The notes: generated by a model from the sequence alone, not told the origin. A stretch of DNA of 32,679 nt from Acanthamoeba lenticulata (GCA_002179805.1 NAVB01001335.1:1-32679), one strand, 5' to 3'; numbered from the stretch's first letter, positions 10,588 to 21,700 are shown. Program-made: numbers and translations.

Positions 10588-13500
10588 ATGGAGCATACCG
10601 AGCCCAGCCACCAGCCCACACAAGAGGCTCGAGGCTTTCCGCCAAGGCGCAGAGGCAACAACAAAGTGCGATACACGGAGAAGGTGTTTGTGCCCAAGAA
10701 CAGGAATCAAAATCCTCAGCAGTCAGCTGTGAGCGCTTCCGCTGCCTTCTCGACAAACGCGCCATCGTTTGATAATCCCCTCGACCACCTGCCCCTCCCT
10801 CCGCCGCACACAGTAGATCCTTCCATTCGCGCCGAGATTTTAGGTGCTGAGCACTCGCAGCCATCTTCTCGCCGAGGCGGCGCGGGTCGCGGCCGACGGG
10901 GCGGATATCACAACCAAGAGCGCGAGGGCGCCCTCGCCCCATCCACCGATGACGCGCCGCTCGACCAGCCCTCTCGCGGACGAGGGCGCCGGAATAACAA
11001 CAGACGAAATAACGTACGGGGAGGAAGAGGCTCGAATCTTCAGTCGTCAGATGCCATGCCTGCCGACATAGCCAACGACACCACCAGCAGCGACGTGGGT
11101 GCCAACGTTGATGCGCCCGCCGCCAGGTCCAACCCGAGGACGAACGAGCGGCGAGGACCCAGGAAGAACGGCGAACGAGGAGGGCAACAACAAGATACTC
11201 GCCCTCGACAGCAGCAACAGCGCGGAGGAGGACGCAACACTGAGCCAAGAGTCGCTGGTTCGCACTACCCTCCTAGGGGTGGCCGGCGAGAACCCCAGCG
11301 TGCCGCTGCCGCGGCAGCGGCGCACCAGCAGCACCTGAGCGAGATGTCAGACCTGGCCGAGGAGCTGCTGACGGGCCTGTCGAACGACTCGTACGAGTGC
11401 ATGATTTGCATGAACAACGTTCGGCGGCGCCAGTCGATCTGGCACTGCGAGGAGTGCTACGCGGTGTTCCACCTGGACTGCATCTCCAAGTGGAGCCGCA
11501 ACTCGCTGGAGGAGGCGCGGCAGCAGCCGCAGGGCCTTCTCCCGCAAAAGGTGCCGCTCGATGGCTGGCGGTGCCCGCACTGCAACAAGATCCACCGCGA
11601 GCACGAGGGCCCTCCGGTGTCGCGCTGCTTCTGCGGCAAGTGCGTCAACCCCGAGTTCAACCCCTACGTCACCCCGCACAGCTGCGGCGACCTCTGCGGC
11701 CGCATGCGCGTGGGCACCGACTGCCCGCACCCGTGCAACCTGCCGTGCCACCCGGGCCCGTGCCCGCCCTGCTCGGCCACGAGTCCCGTCAAGTACTGCT
11801 GGTGCGGCAACGAGGACTACCGCACCCGCTGCGGCGAACCCGACCCGGGCCGCAGCTGCGGCGAGCCCTGCGACCGGCCGCTTAACTGCCGGCGCCACCG
11901 GTGCGAGGAGCTGTGCCACCCGGGCTCGTGCCAGGCCTGCACCAAGCAGCTGCCCATGAAGTGCTACTGCGGCAAGGTAGAAGAGGAGCGGACGTGCGGC
12001 ACCGAGATCGAGGACAAGTCCGGCCCCGAAGGTGAGCTACGCCACTTTTCCTGCGGCGCCATCTGCGGCCGGACGCTGGCCTGCGGCAACCACAAGTGCG
12101 AGCGCGTGTGCCACACGGGCCCGTGCGACGAATGCGCGCTGCTGCCCAAGTTTGTCAAGAAGTGCGCTTGCGGCAAGACCGACATCCTGTTCCTCACGGC
12201 CCCGCGCACCAGCTGCCTCGACCCGATCCCGACCTGCAACAAGAAATGCGAGAAGAAGCTGCACTGCGGCGTCCACGCCTGCACCAAGACCTGCCACGTC
12301 GGCGACTGTGCGCCATGCAAGGGCTCCGTCGACATGCCCTGCCGCTGCCGCCTTAATACCAAGCGCGTGCCCTGCCTCCAGGCCTTCCCGCTCCCCGCCA
12401 AGGGCGCCGCCACCAAGCCTGCCGCCCCGGTGGTGCTCTGCGACGTGGCCTGCAGCGTCACGAGGTCCTGCGGCCGTCACCGCTGCAACACCAAGTGCTG
12501 CCCGGCGGCCGGCGATCCGCTCGCCGACGACCACATCTGCAAGCTGCCCTGCAACAAGCCCCTCAAGTGCGGCAAGCACCGCTGCGGCCGGCTGTGCCAC
12601 AAGGGCCGCTGCCCGCCGTGCCTGGAGGCCTCTTTTGACGAGCTGGCGTGCCACTGCGGTAAGACCGTCATGGTCCCGCCGATCCCGTGCGGCACGCTGC
12701 CGCCCGAGTGCAACCACCCGTGCGTGCGGCCCTCGCCCTGCGGCCACCCGCTGCCCTACCACGCCTGCCACCGCGACAACGAGCCCTGCCCGCCCTGCAC
12801 CGTGCTTGTGGAGAAGCGCTGCATGGGCGACCACGAGCTCCGCAGCCACGTCCCGTGCCACGTCAAGGACGTCTCCTGCGGCAACCCGTGCGGCAGGCCC
12901 ATGCCCTGCGGCCAGCACAAGTGCATCCGCCACTGCCACAAGGGCCCGTGTCTCAAGGAGGCCGAGCCGACCGCTCCTGCCGCTGACAAGCGCAAGCACA
13001 AGAGCAAGGACCAAAAGGGCAAGGCCAAGGCCGACGACAAAGACAGCGATAGCGACAGCGATAGCCAACGACAGCGCGAGGAGTCGTCTACCAAGGACGA
13101 GCCGGTGTGGGGTGATGACGCCGAGAAGAAGCCTGACACCGACGAGCCAGTCGTCTCGTGCGGCCAGAAGTGCGGCCGGCCCCTCAAGCATTGCGTCCAC
13201 ACCTGCGTTGCCCTGTGCCACCCGGGCCAGCCCTGTCCCGTGGCCCAGTGCCGCCAGGTGGTGCGCATTACGTGCCCGTGCAAGCGCCGCTCCATGGAGG
13301 TCGTCTGTCTTCGTGGCGGCCCCGCGGCCGAACACGAGGAAGCCGAGCAGGCCGCCGACAGCAGCAGTGGTGACGAGACCGCTGCTCCCGCCATTGGCGA
13401 CGAGGACCCGGCGGCCGAGGCCGCACGGCGCGAGGACAAGCGCCAACTGACGTGCGACGAGATGTGCGAGCGTGAGAAGCGCAATCAGCGGCTGGACGAG

Positions 13501-14631
13501 GCCTTTGGCGCGTCGGGCCTGCCGCGCGAGGCACCCGTGTTTACCGAGGGCCTGCTCCTGGCGGCGCGGGCCAACACGCTCGGGTTCGTCCAAAAGGTCG
13601 AGGAGGAGTTCCGCAAGCTGGTCATGGCGCCGCCCACAACCGTGCGCCACTCGTTCCGGCCAATGAAGATGGCCCAGCGCGCGCTCATCCACGAGCTGGC
13701 CAAGTGGTATCGGCTCGACGCCTACTCATACGACCCGGAGCCCCACCGCAACGTGGTCATCACCAAGAAGCCCGACTCGCGCCTGCCGCCCTTCCCGCTG
13801 CTCTCGAGCTTCATCGCCACGGGCCGGCTGCCCACGGTGCCCACCGTGACCACCGCCGCGGGCGCCGGGTCGGCCTTCGACATGGTCGACGTGGGCGACA
13901 GCGCGACCGACTGCACGCTGCAGATCTTTGACCTCTCGCCCCTCATCACGACCGAGCACCTGGCGACCTACCTGTCGCGCTTCGCCGGCGAGTACGTGCT
14001 CAAGTGGCTCGACGACGCCAACGCGCTGGCCATCTTCTCCAATGTACAGCAGTACCAGGCCGCCCTGTCGTCCCTCCAGTCCGACGGCACCTTCAAGATC
14101 CGTCCCTACGAGGGCCCCAAGACCTCCTGGTTGCGCTCGAGGTCGGCGGTGAAGGGAGAAAGCGCTTCTTCCTCCTCCTCCACCTCCTCTGCCGCGGCTG
14201 GCAAGGGAGACACCACCAAGCCGTTGTCCCGCCACCCCAAGGACGCCGCCAGTGGCGTCCTCGCCCCGCCGCCCTCCTTCGCGGCGCCCAACGCCTTCGC
14301 CGTGCTCATGTCGCCCACCGCCCCGTCCGAGCCGTTGGATGAGGCCGCGCCCGCCGACTGGGAGGAACTGGCCTCTGACGCCGCGCCCGCGCCCGCGCCC
14401 GCTCCCGCTGTGGCGACCACAACGACGGCCACGACCACGGCGGCCACACCCAAGCCTTCGGTGCCCAACGTGTGGAACACGGTGGTGGCCGCCTCCGCCT
14501 CCGCGCCGCACGAGGAAGAACGCCCCAGCGAGCAGCCCCCGCAGCAGCAGCCTTGGCCGTGCGCCCACTGCACCTTCCTCAACCCAGCCGCGGCCACCCA
14601 GTGTGAGATGTGCGAAAACACTCGCTTTTGA
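10588..14631 (+). CDS. NFX1: NFX1-type zinc-finger protein with RING/PHD, R3H and RanBP2-type finger
   Basis: This intronless ORF encodes 1347 aa from the first good ATG in frame. In order: an Arg/Gly-rich N terminus with a PAM2-like string (residues 54-64, FSTNAPSFDNP); a RING-CH/PHD-like domain (271-330, CMICMNN to CPHC); a long array of NFX1-type fingers (about 345-905) of the form CGxHxCxxxCHxGxCxPC; a charged KR/DS-rich insert near 795-850 splitting the array; an R3H domain (about 993-1065, FRPMKMAQRALIHELAKWY); an RRM-like segment (about 1102-1176); an Ala/Pro-rich linker; and a C-terminal RanBP2-type finger (1324-1347, CAHCTFLNPAAATQCEMC). NFX1/FAP1/shuttle craft proteins act in transcription repression, ubiquitination and mRNA control. 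Which role applies here is unknown. GC3 is extreme, so large antisense ORFs overlap it but are not real. Confidence 0.92.
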   Translation: MEHTEPSHQPTQEARGFPPRRRGNNKVRYTEKVFVPKNRNQNPQQSAVSASAAFSTNAPSFDNPLDHLPLPPPHTVDPSIRAEILGAEHSQPSSRRGGAGRGRRGGYHNQEREGALAPSTDDAPLDQPSRGRGRRNNNRRNNVRGGRGSNLQSSDAMPADIANDTTSSDVGANVDAPAARSNPRTNERRGPRKNGERGGQQQDTRPRQQQQRGGGRNTEPRVAGSHYPPRGGRREPQRAAAAAAAHQQHLSEMSDLAEELLTGLSNDSYECMICMNNVRRRQSIWHCEECYAVFHLDCISKWSRNSLEEARQQPQGLLPQKVPLDGWRCPHCNKIHREHEGPPVSRCFCGKCVNPEFNPYVTPHSCGDLCGRMRVGTDCPHPCNLPCHPGPCPPCSATSPVKYCWCGNEDYRTRCGEPDPGRSCGEPCDRPLNCRRHRCEELCHPGSCQACTKQLPMKCYCGKVEEERTCGTEIEDKSGPEGELRHFSCGAICGRTLACGNHKCERVCHTGPCDECALLPKFVKKCACGKTDILFLTAPRTSCLDPIPTCNKKCEKKLHCGVHACTKTCHVGDCAPCKGSVDMPCRCRLNTKRVPCLQAFPLPAKGAATKPAAPVVLCDVACSVTRSCGRHRCNTKCCPAAGDPLADDHICKLPCNKPLKCGKHRCGRLCHKGRCPPCLEASFDELACHCGKTVMVPPIPCGTLPPECNHPCVRPSPCGHPLPYHACHRDNEPCPPCTVLVEKRCMGDHELRSHVPCHVKDVSCGNPCGRPMPCGQHKCIRHCHKGPCLKEAEPTAPAADKRKHKSKDQKGKAKADDKDSDSDSDSQRQREESSTKDEPVWGDDAEKKPDTDEPVVSCGQKCGRPLKHCVHTCVALCHPGQPCPVAQCRQVVRITCPCKRRSMEVVCLRGGPAAEHEEAEQAADSSSGDETAAPAIGDEDPAAEAARREDKRQLTCDEMCEREKRNQRLDEAFGASGLPREAPVFTEGLLLAARANTLGFVQKVEEEFRKLVMAPPTTVRHSFRPMKMAQRALIHELAKWYRLDAYSYDPEPHRNVVITKKPDSRLPPFPLLSSFIATGRLPTVPTVTTAAGAGSAFDMVDVGDSATDCTLQIFDLSPLITTEHLATYLSRFAGEYVLKWLDDANALAIFSNVQQYQAALSSLQSDGTFKIRPYEGPKTSWLRSRSAVKGESASSSSSTSSAAAGKGDTTKPLSRHPKDAASGVLAPPPSFAAPNAFAVLMSPTAPSEPLDEAAPADWEELASDAAPAPAPAPAVATTTTATTTAATPKPSVPNVWNTVVAASASAPHEEERPSEQPPQQQPWPCAHCTFLNPAAATQCEMCENTRF

Positions 14632-14780
14632 GTGCAGCTCCATCCGCGATGTGGCCCAATTCCTAAATGCAAGCTCCAGTTTGAAAAAATCAATGCAAAT
14701 GTTTTGGTTTTTTTTCTTTTCGTATTACAATATTAAGCTTTGTTATTTATTTTTGTTTGTGTCAAAATCTTGTGGAGAAG

Positions 14781-16174
14781 ATGAAGCGGAGCACTGCGCT
14801 GGCGCGCTGGGCTGCTCCCACGGCATGCCGTGTCGCATCGCACCAAACCGCTCTCCCAGCGGCGAATTTGCTTGGATCGGCGATGTCAGATGGATTCCGA
14901 TACATGCGCTCCCCATCAAAGAAGATGATGCGCATCATGGGCGCGAGGGACTACTCGGAGCGCGTGAAGATCGACTATTACTACGGGCACGAGAAGTTCA
15001 AGAAGGAGGAGGGAGAGGAGGCGCCCGCTGAAGAGGAAGCGCCCAAGCCCAAGGTGAAAGGCGCCAGGCTGTCCGGCGTGCAGGGCGGCAGCAAGACCCG
15101 CAGGTGGTACAAGCAGGTGACTGTCGGTTCGTGTGGCGCCCGCTCCTCAGCATTGCATCGTTCATGGCACGTTAGCACTGTTCTTCTCTCGACATCTCAA
15201 CGGCACGCCCTCCTCCCTTGTATGCAGGCCAACGGGACAATGGCTGGGCGCCGCTGCTGGACGGACGCGTCATCCTGACGCCCATGGAGCATCCTCTGGT
15301 CGTGCCTTCCCAGCTCAACGCTCTCATGATTGCCGCCGAGTGGGAGCAACAGCAGCCCTACATCAAGCCCGACAGCATGCCCATCGTATGATGACCTCCC
15401 TGTTCGCTCAGTTGACTGTCTTCTCATCATCTCCTGCTGGTGTGGTGCTGGTTAGACGAGGCTGGCGACGACCGTCATGGATCGCCTGGTCGAGGGCAAG
15501 CCCGAGATCAGACACGCCCTCACGCTCGAGCTGCTCGACTACATCGAGACTGACACCATCTGGTTCGAGAATAGCTTCCTTCTCCCTTCATCTTCCTCTA
15601 CTTGCATCGCGGGTTCACAGTTGCTGACAGCTGGTCGTGCATGTCGCTCGGGGGATCCAGCTATCGACCGGACGACAGGGAGAAGGAGCACGCCCTCTAC
15701 GAGAAGCAGCAGGCGCAGCTCCGCCCGTTCCTCAAGTGGTTCTCGTCCTACTTCAACATGGACCTCATGCTCCACTACAGCGTCATCCCCGAGCCGCAGC
15801 CCGAGGAGACCATCAACGGCCTCCGCCTCCTTCTCCACAACACCACCGGTACCACACAACATCACATTCGTTCATGGCATCTTCATCTTCTACTTGCTGA
15901 ACGGCCTGCTTGACCAGACTGGGAGCTGGGCTGCCTGGACACGCTGGTGAGCCGAACCAAGTCGCTCGTCCTCGGGCTCGCCCTCTGGAAAGGCCCGTTC
16001 TCGGTGGACCAGTGCATCTCGGCGAGCCGTATCGAGGAGGACCACAACATCGCCGAGTGGGGCGAGTGCGAGGGTGCTCACGACCTCGAGAAGATCGACA
16101 TCTACAAGCACGTGGCTGCCGCGACGGCCTTCCTCCGCTCCCTTCCGCCAGAGCAGGCCAGCCTCAAGAAGTGA
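14781..16174 (+). CDS. ATPAF2: ATP12, mitochondrial F1-ATPase assembly chaperone
   Basis: Exons: 14781-15126, 15228-15385, 15456-15562, 15631-15848, 15918-16174 (361 aa). ATP12 binds the free alpha subunit of mitochondrial F1 and lets the alpha3-beta3 hexamer form. The domain begins at RRWYKQVTVG (107-116) and continues with GWAPLLDGRVILTP, AAEWE, DSMPITRLATTVMDR, and a TDTICW segment rebuilt across the 15563-15630 intron. The first about 80 residues are basic and Ser/Ala-rich (MKRSTALARWAAPTACR), a good mitochondrial presequence. The first intron uses donor gttcgt at 15127; the nearer gtgact at 15115 would break the frame. It starts 149 bp after the NFX1-like stop, across AT-rich sequence, and converges on the LYR-motif gene with 39 bp between stop codons. 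Confidence 0.9.
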
Positions 16175-16213
16175 TGCGCGCCGAGGACCACACTCCCACA
16201 CGAAGAAGAAAAA

Positions 16214-16768
16214 CTAGTTCTTTTTCTCTTCTGGCTCTGGCTCAGCTGCTTCTTCTTCCTCTTGTTCCTCTTCGAGTGCTTCCCGTCGGTAGGGCACTTC
16301 GTCGGGGTCCAGCTCGCCGTGTCCTGCTCGTGGACACCACCCAAGGAAGGCATTCAAATGAGAGACGCAGTAGCGTAGCATGCACGTAGCGCGGACAGGA
16401 CAGCGCACCTGGCCGAGGCTCAAAGGCGCGGTTGACCTCAGCGTCCCAATCGGTGTTGAACAGCTTGGTGAGGTGTTCAGCTTGAATCACTACTGAGTCG
16501 AGATTGGTCTCGCCCACTACCAGGTAGAGATCGATCTCCTTCTCATCAGTGAGGTCCTTGTACTTACGGAAGTCTCGTTGCGTCTTGGCCTTCACCCAGC
16601 CCACTCGGTTGGAAGTGGGCATCTTCTCCGCAGCCTGCACACATCGCACACGATCAAAAAATGAACGAAGTCTTCTGCAATCTCTTTGAGTAATACCCTA
16701 AACAGTTTCTTGTAGAGTCGGAGAACCTCCGCTCGGCGAGGATTCACGAAGGTGCCCGTGGTGCTCAT
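16214..16768 (-). CDS. LYR-motif (Complex1_LYR) mitochondrial protein
   Basis: Exons on the minus strand: 16768-16697, 16634-16409, 16323-16214 (135 aa). The N terminus carries the LYR signature RAEVLRLYKKLFR directly before the first intron, followed by the family's helical core (TQRDFRKYKDLTDEKEI, then a Leu-rich helix to HLTKLF). LYR proteins are small mitochondrial factors that bind acyl carrier protein and help assemble respiratory complexes or Fe-S clusters. Which member this is (ISD11-like, LYRM7-like or other) cannot be told by eye. The C terminus is an acidic Glu-rich tail ending EEKKN, unusual for the family. Its start codon lies 88 bp from the PSTK start on the other strand, so the two genes probably share one promoter. 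Confidence 0.8.
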
Positions 16769-16856
16769 GTCCTGCGCCAGCAGCAAGTTGCGAGATCAAG
16801 CAGGAGCCAACGTTATTTACCAGGAAAAGGCCTTTCTCTCTTTTCCTCGCAGCAAC
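16769..16856. promoter_or_regulatory. Compact bidirectional promoter region (LYR gene / PSTK)
   Basis: Only 88 bp separate the two divergent start codons. It must hold both 5' leaders and core promoters unless transcription starts inside a neighbouring gene. No TATA box was recognised. Confidence 0.5.
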
Positions 16857-18078
16857 ATGGACGCGCCAGAGGAAGGAGGTGCGGCTTGCCTGGTGCTGGT
16901 GCTATGTGGACTGCCTGGCGCTGGCAAATCGACCCTCGTGAAGCGCTTTGTCTCGGCAGCACCGACTGCTGTGTCAGCAGAGGTGCATTGCGTGAGCTTT
17001 GACCAAGTCTACATTGAAGCGGATGAACCTGGCCCACTGGCAGGGACTGTGGGGCATCAACATGCACTCGGCTTTGAAGCAGAGAGATGGCGTCAGTCGC
17101 GAGAGCGCGCGCTCGGTGAGGTGGACCGGCTCGTCGGCGGGTTGGTACGTGCATGAGCTGCTGGCGTTCTAGCAAACAATGCCTACCCGACCGTCGGTCA
17201 TCGTGCAGCTGGCGGGGCGACGTGCCGACAGAAGCGCTATGCATGAGTGCCGCCACTTGGTCGTGGTAGATGACAACATGTACTACCGTAGCATGAGGCA
17301 TCAGTGCTACCTCATCGCCAAGAAGTGTGCGAGCTTCCTGTCTCGCTCTGCTCCTTCATACTGGAGCACATTAGTATTGACGATACTTTCCTGACAGATG
17401 AGGTCCCCTACGGTCAAGTCTACGTGGAGGCTCCGCTTCAGCTGGCTCTCCTTCGCAACGACCAACGCTCTGGCCCTGCCCGGGTCCCCTCGCAGGTGCG
17501 TACAGACCTGATCGTCATCAGGTGCCTAAGATGACTCTGATGAAATGCAGGTGATAGAGCGCATGCATGCACGCTTTGAAGAACCGCGGCCAACAGAGCA
17601 TTCGTGGGAACGGCACACATTCGTCTTGCAACAACAACATGCAGACGAGGCCAACAGCGACGTAACGCGAGAGCAACTGCTGCCTCTATGGCGAGCAATC
17701 GAAGCCATGTACCACGATGACTTTGTACGGGAGGAGGCTTTGCGGGAACGTGAGCGCCAGCGGCGCAGCGACGCAGATCGAGAGCAATGCTTGGCCAGTC
17801 TCCTGCATCGACTTGACCAGCAGCTGCGAAACCAAGTGGCTCTGATCCTGGCCGCTGCGCCCGACCGACGAAAAGAAACGGGCAAAGTCGTGGCCTCCTT
17901 GAAGCGTGACTTCCTGACGAAGGCCCGAGGACGGGATGACGTGCTCGCCCTTTTGGATGGCACACAAGCGAGGCACGACAATCACCCCGTAGAGGAAGAG
18001 CTCCTGCAACTCTTGTGCTGTACATTCAAGGAGGCCTGCATGAGGGTCCTTACTTCTTCTCCCGCCCAAGGCAGCTGA
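16857..18078 (+). CDS. PSTK: L-seryl-tRNA(Sec) kinase
   Basis: Exons: 16857-17144, 17209-17326, 17398-17495, 17551-18078 (343 aa). PSTK phosphorylates Ser-tRNA(Sec), the step before SepSecS makes selenocysteinyl-tRNA in eukaryotes. Evidence: a Walker A loop GLPGAGKST (residues 18-26); the VVVDDNMYYRSMRH block (about 114-127) matching the DDNxYYRSMR signature of PSTK; a KKY join across the second intron followed by QVYVEAPLQLALLRND (compare LDCPLETCLKRN in the family); and a long helical C-terminal domain with HSWERH. The second intron uses donor gtgcga after one base of the Tyr codon. A nearer acceptor at 17172 would leave a 28-nt first intron and was not used. The gene implies that this organism makes selenoproteins. 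Confidence 0.86.
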
Positions 18079-18794
18079 ACGGCAGTGTTTATTAAAAGGC
18101 TTGTACAATGCCTGACCGTTGCAGCTACTTGCTCTCGTCATCTTTGCCCGTAGCACTCACCCACAGCGTACCTTGTTGTTCCAAGTAGACTTCACGTTGC
18201 TCGGTTGACATTTGGCGGCCACTACACAGCACATCCTTGGGCCCCAGTACAGCGCCAGCGGTAGCACCGCTCTACTCGGAGGAGGACAGCAGCTGCACAG
18301 ACAAAAGAAAACAACACAAAAGCCACCATGAGGACACCACGAGGGAGGAGAGAACCTGCGCAGGCGTGAGCGCATAGTGAAAGGTGAAGAAGGTGATGAA
18401 GAAAGAAGAGGAAGAAGTCTCGGCTCGGATCAGGCACAGCGCTGATCGAGAGTAGACCTCGGGCGGGCCGGCCGGCCGGTTCAAGAGGGGAGAGGGAGAA
18501 GAAGCCAACGTCTTCTTCTGTTCTTTTTTGTGTGGCGCTCGCAATTGACGAGTCTTTTCATCATGCGTGCTTCGCATGTGTGTATAGTTGATATGGTTAC
18601 GATCGTGTCATCTTTTATAGTTGGATATATGTCAGCACCCAGCGGGTGTGGCCTTACGGCTCTTTTGAAGTGACCAGGAGAAGAGAATGTGAGAGGACAA
18701 GAAGAGCGAGAATAGAGTAGAGAGAAGAGAAGAGAAGAGAGAAGAGAAGAGAGAAGAAGCAAGGCGTCGCGCGTTCGGGCGGGCTGTAGGTCGC
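18079..18794. other. Convergent intergenic region with GA-rich repeat
   Basis: This 716-bp gap separates the stops of two convergent genes and should hold both 3' untranslated regions. It contains a GA-rich simple repeat and a CCGG-repeat patch near 18466-18479. On the minus strand, 18130-18290 is open in two frames with modest coding bias, one ending in a short tract that includes YLEQQGTLW. Several donor/acceptor pairs could join this to upstream sequence, but no join gave a recognisable protein, so no gene is called. Confidence 0.4.
18700..18760. repeat. GA-rich simple repeat (agaga/agaag units)
   Basis: Irregular repeats of agaga and agaag run through this stretch just downstream of the RBM26-like stop codon. 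It is purine-only over about 40 bases. Confidence 0.7.
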
Positions 18795-21700
18795 TCAGTC
18801 TCTCTTCCATGATCGCTCTTCGGTATCGTCGTCGAGGTCGATGTCGACCTCTTCCTCTTCGGCGACCGGGAAGGGCTCCTGCACGAACGAGTCACCCCCC
18901 TGATACTCCTCCACCTCCTCCCCGCCTTCGCCCTCCGCCTGCTGTGAATGCCGCCGCCGCACAACAACAACACGTAATTAGCTTCACCACTATGAGAAAG
19001 CTTGAAGGGAGGGAAAGGGAGGAGGACTACCTGGCCGTCGGCTTCGCCCTCGGCAAACTCGGGCGCCTCGGCGCCCGCGGCGGACTGGGTGGAGTCGTGC
19101 CAGGACATGGTGAGGGGCTGGCCCTGGAGCGTGGCGCCCTTGTGCATGGCCTGCTCGGCCATGAAGCGCTGGGCAAACTGGACCAGGAAGTTGTGGGTGT
19201 CCGGCTGCGGGGCCAGCGAGATGACCTCGCCAAAGGCCTGGAAGTGGGCGCGCAGGAGGGCCTCGTTCCGGAGCTCGTCGGGGACGTCGTGGACGCACAC
19301 CACCGTCGTGCGGTTGTCCAGCTTGAAGGCGGCGCCGCCACCGGCGAACCCGCCACGGCCCCTGCCCCGGCCTCGGCCGCGACCCCACCACGGCGCCGCG
19401 CGGGTCCGCATGCCGAGTCCGCGCCCTCGCGGTCCACGCAGCGACGGCGTCGGCACGCCGGCCACTTGCGCCGCGATTTGCGAGGCCGGGATGCCCAGCT
19501 TCTTGGCCTCCTCCTGCAGGCTGGCCAGCGTCCTCTGCAGCGCCGCGACCCGCGACGGCTCGGCCTCGGCGGGCGCGATGGCCGTGAGCGATGGCGAGGA
19601 TGACGACGACGAGGGCTGCGAGGCCGTCGTGGTCGTCGCAGGGGCGTCGGCAGACGAGCTGCCCTCGCCGGCCTCTTCCTTCGGCTTGGTCTTGGCCAAG
19701 AAGTCCAGCTCGCGGTCGAGCCGCTGCTTCTCAGACTCGGCGCTCAGCTTCTTCCACGCGCCGGGCGCAGCGGGCGCGGCGGCAACGGCAGGCGCGGCAG
19801 CGGCCTTTTGCTGCTGTTGCTGCTGCTTGGCGACGCCCTCCTTGACCCGCTTCATGGCCTCGCCGATCTTGGCCGTGAGGGCCAAGAGCTGGGCCTTGAC
19901 CTCGTCCTTCGAGGGGCCGGCCGGCATCTTCTCCAGCAGCGCCATCAATTTCTGCAAAACAAAACAAAAACAAAACAAAAATCAGAAAATAAGCCAAAAA
20001 AAAATACGGCGAGACGGTCAGGCTTGACCTTCTGCTGCTCGAGCTGCTTGGAGAGGAGCTCCTGCTGCTTCTTCTTGAGAGCTTCGAGGTTGCCAGCCGA
20101 GGATGCCACAGCCGGGACCGCAGGCCGTGGGGCGGCGGACGCCGGAGCCGCGGCCACCGGCGGCCGAGCCGGCAGGGAGGCAGCAGGAACGGCGGGCCTG
20201 GGCAGCGGGACGGCCGGCGCCGCGGCCGCTGGCGGAGCGCCCTCTTGGGCCTCGTCCTTCTTGAGGTAGACCTGGATGAAGCGGTTGCCCATGACGGCCT
20301 CGGGCGAGCGCAGGGCCAGCAGCGCTTCGGCATTGCTCGTGAACTGTACAAATGCCTGCTTGTTCGCCGGGTCCAGCTGCGCATTGACAACGCCCACATC
20401 GAGAATGAGCACCACGAGCGGCTTTGGTTCAGAGAAGAGGGAAGGAGAAAGGGAGGGATGAAGGGTGGTGCACGGTACCTGCATGTTGACGATGGTGCCA
20501 AACTTCTGGAAGTGGGCATTGAGCTGCGCGATGGTGTTGAGCTCCGGCGGAATGCGGGCCACGCAGATCGAGTCGGTCTGGGGCTTCGGCGGTCGGCCGC
20601 CGTGGCGGTGGCCGTAGTCGCCCTCATAGCGCCCGCGCTTGAAACGGTTGAACCCGCGGCCTTGGCCTTGGTCGTACGCGGGGCGGTGGTGGTGGCCGCC
20701 GCCGCCGCCGAAGCTGGCCGTGTCGGTCGCGTCGGTCTCCTGGTCGTTGCCGCGGTCGTCGTCGTAGCGGCCATGGCCGTGGTAGCCGCCACGCCCGCGG
20801 CCGCCGCGCATGCCACGCGTGCCTCGCGTAGGCAGGTACGGCTGGCTGCCCGGTGTGGGCATCAAGCCGTCCCCGCCGTGGTACGGCACCTGGTGAGCTG
20901 GCACCATGGGAACTACCGGCAGCGGCAGGACGCCTGTACGTGTCATAAAAGACGTTTTTCAGACTCAAAAAAATTCCAAAAAAGAACAAAATATTTGGAG
21001 TATGTGGTCTTGGAGGAGCCGCGTACCCTGAGGGAGATGGGGAAGGAGCGGCACGGGCGCGGGAGGCGTGAGCAAGCCAGGCGCCATCCCGCGGCCGCCG
21101 CGGGGCATGGACGGGCCGGACCGCGCCGTGGCGGGACCGTGCCACACGGGGATGGGGCTGGTCTTGAGGAACGGGTCCTCCGGGTTGTACGCACCGGCCT
21201 CCTCGGTCTCTTCTGAAGGGAGGAAGAAGACGGCAAAGAGGGATTTGAGTTGGGGTCGACAACGACAAGAAGGGAGGTGGACCGTGTACCGCCACCACGA
21301 CCGCTCAGCTTGGACAGACCGGCTTCGTCAACGATGAGGGGGCGACGGTGCTCGTATTCGCAGCTCTCGCCTCGCACGCAGACTCCACGCTCTGATTGTG
21401 GCCATCCAAGTGCAAGTTGTCAATTAAGATGATGATAAAACGGTTGAAAGGGCAAAAGTTATGAAAGAATTTGGAGTGGTTGTTGCAGATTGAGGGAGCA
21501 AACAAGAACCTTCAAAATCGAAGCACACTCCACGTTTCCTTCCTGTGATGCGGCTGCTTCCAAAATCACTGGGTCTCGAATCGCGTGCGCCTCGAGAACT
21601 ACGGCCCTGTTCACGGTCATCATATCGGCCGCTTGATCTATCATCACGGCTGCTACTCTCCCATCGGCCAGCAGGCTGCTCGTCCCTTCCTCGACTCGAA

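Noticed and set aside
12037..13692. 551-aa minus-strand ORF inside the NFX1-like gene
   Set aside because: It is the antisense shadow of the GC-rich zinc-finger array: low-complexity Ala/Arg/Val composition, no domain, and the plus strand has clear family repeats.
13726..14643. 305-aa minus-strand Gly/Arg-rich ORF
   Set aside because: Antisense shadow of the R3H to RanBP2 region; no family pattern.
15561..15570. GGTTCGA string like a tRNA B box
   Set aside because: It is a splice donor in the ATP12 gene; no A box or cloverleaf surrounds it.
17145..17172. 28-nt intron in PSTK ending at ttctag
   Set aside because: Too short compared with other introns here; the in-frame acceptor at 17208 gives a 64-nt intron.
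19002..20027. 341-aa plus-strand ORF
   Set aside because: Antisense to the RBM26 second RRM and coiled-coil exon, whose minus-strand reading is clearly homologous.
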